Shown here: one piece after another, positions 21,401-24,117 of the stretch
Position numbering within the stretch: position 1 is the first letter of the stretch
Layout of the letters: every line of letters starts with the position of its first letter
Source of the DNA: Welwitschia mirabilis
Lineage: Eukaryota > Gnetophyta > Gnetopsida > Welwitschiales
Direction: 5' to 3'
DNA: 24,117 nucleotides
NCBI GenBank assembly: GCA_051453625.1
Contig: JBOZIK010000001.1
Span: 50,072,405-50,096,521 of the forward strand
Made by a program: the position numbers and the translations under genes
The notes under the pieces: model-generated
What the model saw: the letters and a program-made list of their open reading frames with translations, nothing else
Told to the model about the DNA's origin: nothing
The model's database searches: none

Positions 21401-23029
21401 GGAGAACATACTCTGAGCCTTTTCAAAAAGGATGATATACTTTACATAATAAATTAACTTAGGAAAAATAAACAAAGCATAAATGATTAAATTCACAAGA
21501 TGTAAAAATAAAAATATAATGAATAAGAAAGAAATAATATTTGATAAACACTCATGAATCTTTTAAATATTGTTATAACTCAAATGAATTATAAAGAGAG
21601 TTAAAGAAGTCAAAACTAACTTAAGTCATTGTTATGTGAAATTAATCTCTTATGAAAAGTTCACTACTACAAATAATGTAAAATGAATATGTACGAGTTA
21701 TTTGAAATTCTTATTTCATTTTACAGTATTTACACATCAACTTAGAATCAAAAGATAACACTTTGAAAACATGATTCTTAAAATTAACTTAGAAAACCAT
21801 TCAATCTTAATAATATTTTCACTAAATTTCAACATATTTAACTTCAAAGATAACTTTTAATTAGGCTTTAAATAAGTTATAAAAGTGATGTAGCATATAA
21901 TGTAGATTATAAATTAATAACTAATTACTCCAAAAACCAACATGTAAATGTTTAACATATGAAAGTAGAATCTAGCTCATTTTGTGATATTTTGATCAAA
22001 AGAAGAAAAGGAGAGAGAAAAAGTGAGAAAGATATTTTAATAAAATGGAATTAGAAATTTTGAAAACCATCAAAGTAATCATAATATGTTTTAAAATAGA
22101 TCCTTAAAATCAAATATTTAAAATCAACTAAGGTAAATTAAAACCATTAGGAAATAGACCTTCAAATGAATCAACAAAAAATGTATGATCAACACTACTT
22201 TGACTAATATTAAGAAAACTAGAGAACCTAAGAAAAACTAGTTTTCATATTTTAAAATCACTCAAAAAATACTACAAGATCATATCTTAATTTTCTAAAA
22301 AGAAAAAATAATGGTAGAAAAATTCATGATGCAGAAAAGAAGGAAAAATTAATATTTCAAATATCCAAAATAATTCTATGTAAAACTACAACACAACTGT
22401 AAACAAGTAAAAATGGGATTTTATAGGTCAAATTAGGAACTTTGACTAATATACAAAAATATTTTTAAATCATGAGAGAAGTCTACTTATAAAGTTGTAG
22501 AGAAATTAGAGTTACAAAAAAAGAGTTATGGTCACGATAAGGAGTAAAATTCACTAGTTTTTACTTCAATGAAGAAAAGAGGAAAAGAGAGAAAAACCAA
22601 TGAAAAAACAAATATTTCAAATGTATATTTAAGTATACTATAAATGTGCATTCTAAATTTAAGATATTAGATAGAATAGAATAATAATTCATCATTTAAT
22701 TCTTTAAAAGAAAGTATGAAGCATGAGAAAATGGTATTAAAAAAATTAGAAGGAAGGAAGGAAAAAGAGAGAAGAGGGTTCAAACTATTGCGATAAAAAA
22801 GATCAAGAGTTAAAAAAAGATATTCCAAACTGAAAATTTTATTCTCTAAAATATTTCTCCATCATTATTTCATCGAAGATCTTTCTTATAAAGGCAAGCA
22901 CAACATTAGGATTTCACTAGGGTTTTTACATATCCCTAAGTGTGGAACCATGGTGTGTATACAAGTCTTAGCAATTTCCCTCTTAATGTGGAAATAAATT
23001 CTTTTCCAAGGAAAAACCAAAGTGCTTGG
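21401..23029. other. AT- and purine-rich stretch, no gene recognised
   Basis: No supported coding region. It may contain the upstream part of the second LINE, but no endonuclease motif is visible. Purine-rich runs occur at 21998-22035, 22569-22600 and 22745-22785 (GGAA-type units). Confidence 0.4.
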
Positions 23030-23052
23030 AGGAAAATGTTGGGAATGTGGCC
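23030..23052 (+). other. Possible polypurine tract and LTR start
   Basis: GGAGGAAAA is followed directly by TGTTGGGAATGTGG, the usual arrangement of a polypurine tract and the TG start of a Ty1/copia LTR. No matching second LTR and no copia RNase H end precede it, so this is tentative. Confidence 0.3.
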
Positions 23053-23094
23053 TACACAAAAACCTCTGGAAAAGAGTTGCCATGTGAGAAAACT

Positions 23095-23272
23095 ACTTTA
23101 TTAAAGAAGAAGTTAATTTATTGCTACACATTTNNNNNNNNNNNNNNNNNNNNNNNNNNNNNNNNNNNNNNNNNNNNNNNNNNNNNNNNNNNNNNNNNNN
23201 NNNNNNNNNNNNNNNNNNNNNNNNNNNNNNNNNTACTTTATTAAAGAAGAAGTTAATTTATTGCTACACATT
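23095..23272. other. 100-N assembly gap with identical 39-bp flanks
   Basis: Positions 23134-23233 are exactly 100 N, a conventional gap size. The 39 bases from TACTTTATTAAAGAAG to TGCTACACATT that end one base before the gap are identical to the first 39 bases after it. This points to two contig ends that overlap but were not merged. Confidence 0.9.
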
Positions 23273-23385
23273 CCCTAGTAAATAACCTTATTATGTGTAT
23301 TACACATCCCATAATTCTAGGCTAAAAAAAAATATTCTACACATCCTATAGCACTAGGACATAATCGTACTACACATCCAATAGT
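23265..23385 (+). repeat. Degenerate TACACATCC repeats
   Basis: TACACAT(C/T)CC-type units start at 23265, 23301, 23338 and 23371, spaced 36, 37 and 33 bases. Several are followed by ATA.....TAGG-like sequence. They look like a short decayed tandem array, perhaps inside an LTR. Confidence 0.6.
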
Positions 23386-23589
23386 AATAAGATCAGGACT
23401 GACTTGAATTAAAGACTTAAAAGTCATATGAATTCCATAATGTATAATAAATAGTGAGTTTAAATTAACTCATCATTAATCTATTACTGGATTGGAAGTG
23501 CTAGAACTTCTCTTAACTAGGTATCCTTGCTAAAGTATCAGTTGTTGGTTCTGCAGTTAGATGATGTACTAGTATAATAACTTCATGCT

Positions 23590-24011
23590 GTATAAGTTCC
23601 TTAATTTTTTGAACCAATTTCCATGTATAATTTTTTACAAGAGCATAGTATTTTTATTTAATGGCTTAGATCCACTAATTATGTAGAATGATTTCGTTTA
23701 AAGTATCTGGTTTACCATCAAAATTTAAATGAATCTCATCAACATCATCATCATGAGTTGTATATGCGAGTTATGTCTAGTTTTAGTTTTACCATTCTCA
23801 TCATTATGAAAATCTCAGAGAGTATATTGTAACCAAGTGTGTTGATGTATTTTTTAGGTAGTCTTAGGTTGTTAGTTAAAGAACTGACTAAATTATTATT
23901 AGAACCATGATTAAGAGTGTTAGGAGCACCAAATTGCTTAATTCCTATTGATTGCAAAGAAGTTACACTAATGGAAGATTGACTGGTGATCAAAATTTCC
24001 CCCTCAACCAT
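23590..24011 (-). pseudogene. Ty1/copia polyprotein relic (integrase-RT linker)
   Basis: The minus strand gives RLPKKYINTLGY (about 23830-23865), like the basic (R)..R.PP..Y linker after copia integrase. Further on come DEIHLNFDGKPDTLNEII and KYYALVKNYTWKLV (about 23605-23750), which match the entry to copia RT (P.T..EA......W..AM..E..AL.KN.TW.LV). The conserved GCKWV.K motif that should follow is not found; the frame is lost near 23600. The rest of RT is missing, so this is a fragment. Confidence 0.6.
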
Positions 24012-24117
24012 AGGTCATTGAGCATCTAATATGGTGATTAGATTAGAGGAAAGATAAAGCTTTAAATAACCAAACTAAGAATCATTATTCAAAGTCTCTA
24101 CAAAGATGACATCATGA

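Noticed and set aside
1-24117. tRNA, rRNA or other structured RNA genes
   Set aside because: I saw no tRNA-like cloverleaf with A and B boxes and no rRNA-like conserved block, although a covariance-model scan would be needed to exclude them.

Overview
The window looks like nuclear DNA of a seed plant with a large, repeat-dominated genome. The base composition is strongly AT-rich. There is one intact plant-type gene, surrounded by old, stop-riddled copies of Ty3/gypsy, Ty1/copia, LINE and hAT elements. A gymnosperm or another large-genome plant is my best guess, but this is inference: nothing in the sequence fixes the species.

Layout. 1-1020: minus-strand relic of a Ty3/gypsy gag, with a primer-binding-site-like motif at its upstream edge. 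1021-2290: AT-rich DNA with nothing recognisable. 2640-5350: plus-strand relic of a Ty3/gypsy pol (RT, RNase H, integrase, GPY/F-like module, possible chromodomain), followed by a polypurine tract and an LTR-like stretch to about 6060. 6091-6171: long pyrimidine tract. 7418-7924: minus-strand intact single-exon RING-H2 E3 ligase gene of the BRH1/RHA1/XERICO type, with a GC-richer upstream leader/promoter zone to about 8760. 9860-10510: minus-strand C-terminal part of a hAT transposase. 10811-15687: a block bracketed by two diverged direct repeats. It holds a plus-strand 5'-truncated L1-type LINE (about 11160-14074) and a GC-richer unassigned segment (14290-15450). 15695-18060: minus-strand main part of a hAT transposase (BED finger, DUF659-like region, an intron with good GT/AG ends, C-terminal WW motif). 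19290-21400: minus-strand second, more decayed LINE. 21400-23030: AT- and purine-rich DNA. 23134-23233: a 100-N assembly gap flanked by the same 39 bases on both sides, very probably a false gap. 23590-24011: minus-strand piece of a Ty1/copia polyprotein.

Function. Only the RING-H2 gene looks functional. The other elements have in-frame stops, frameshifts and damaged catalytic motifs, and several carry precise short tandem duplications, including one over the RT catalytic motif and one in the integrase. I see no evidence for a new gene system. The points most worth a second look are the hAT gene apparently split by a 4.8-kb repeat-bracketed block, the 18-bp inverted repeat exactly flanking the LINE, the false gap, and the unassigned GC-richer segment, which has a faint and unproven resemblance to a group III WRKY gene.
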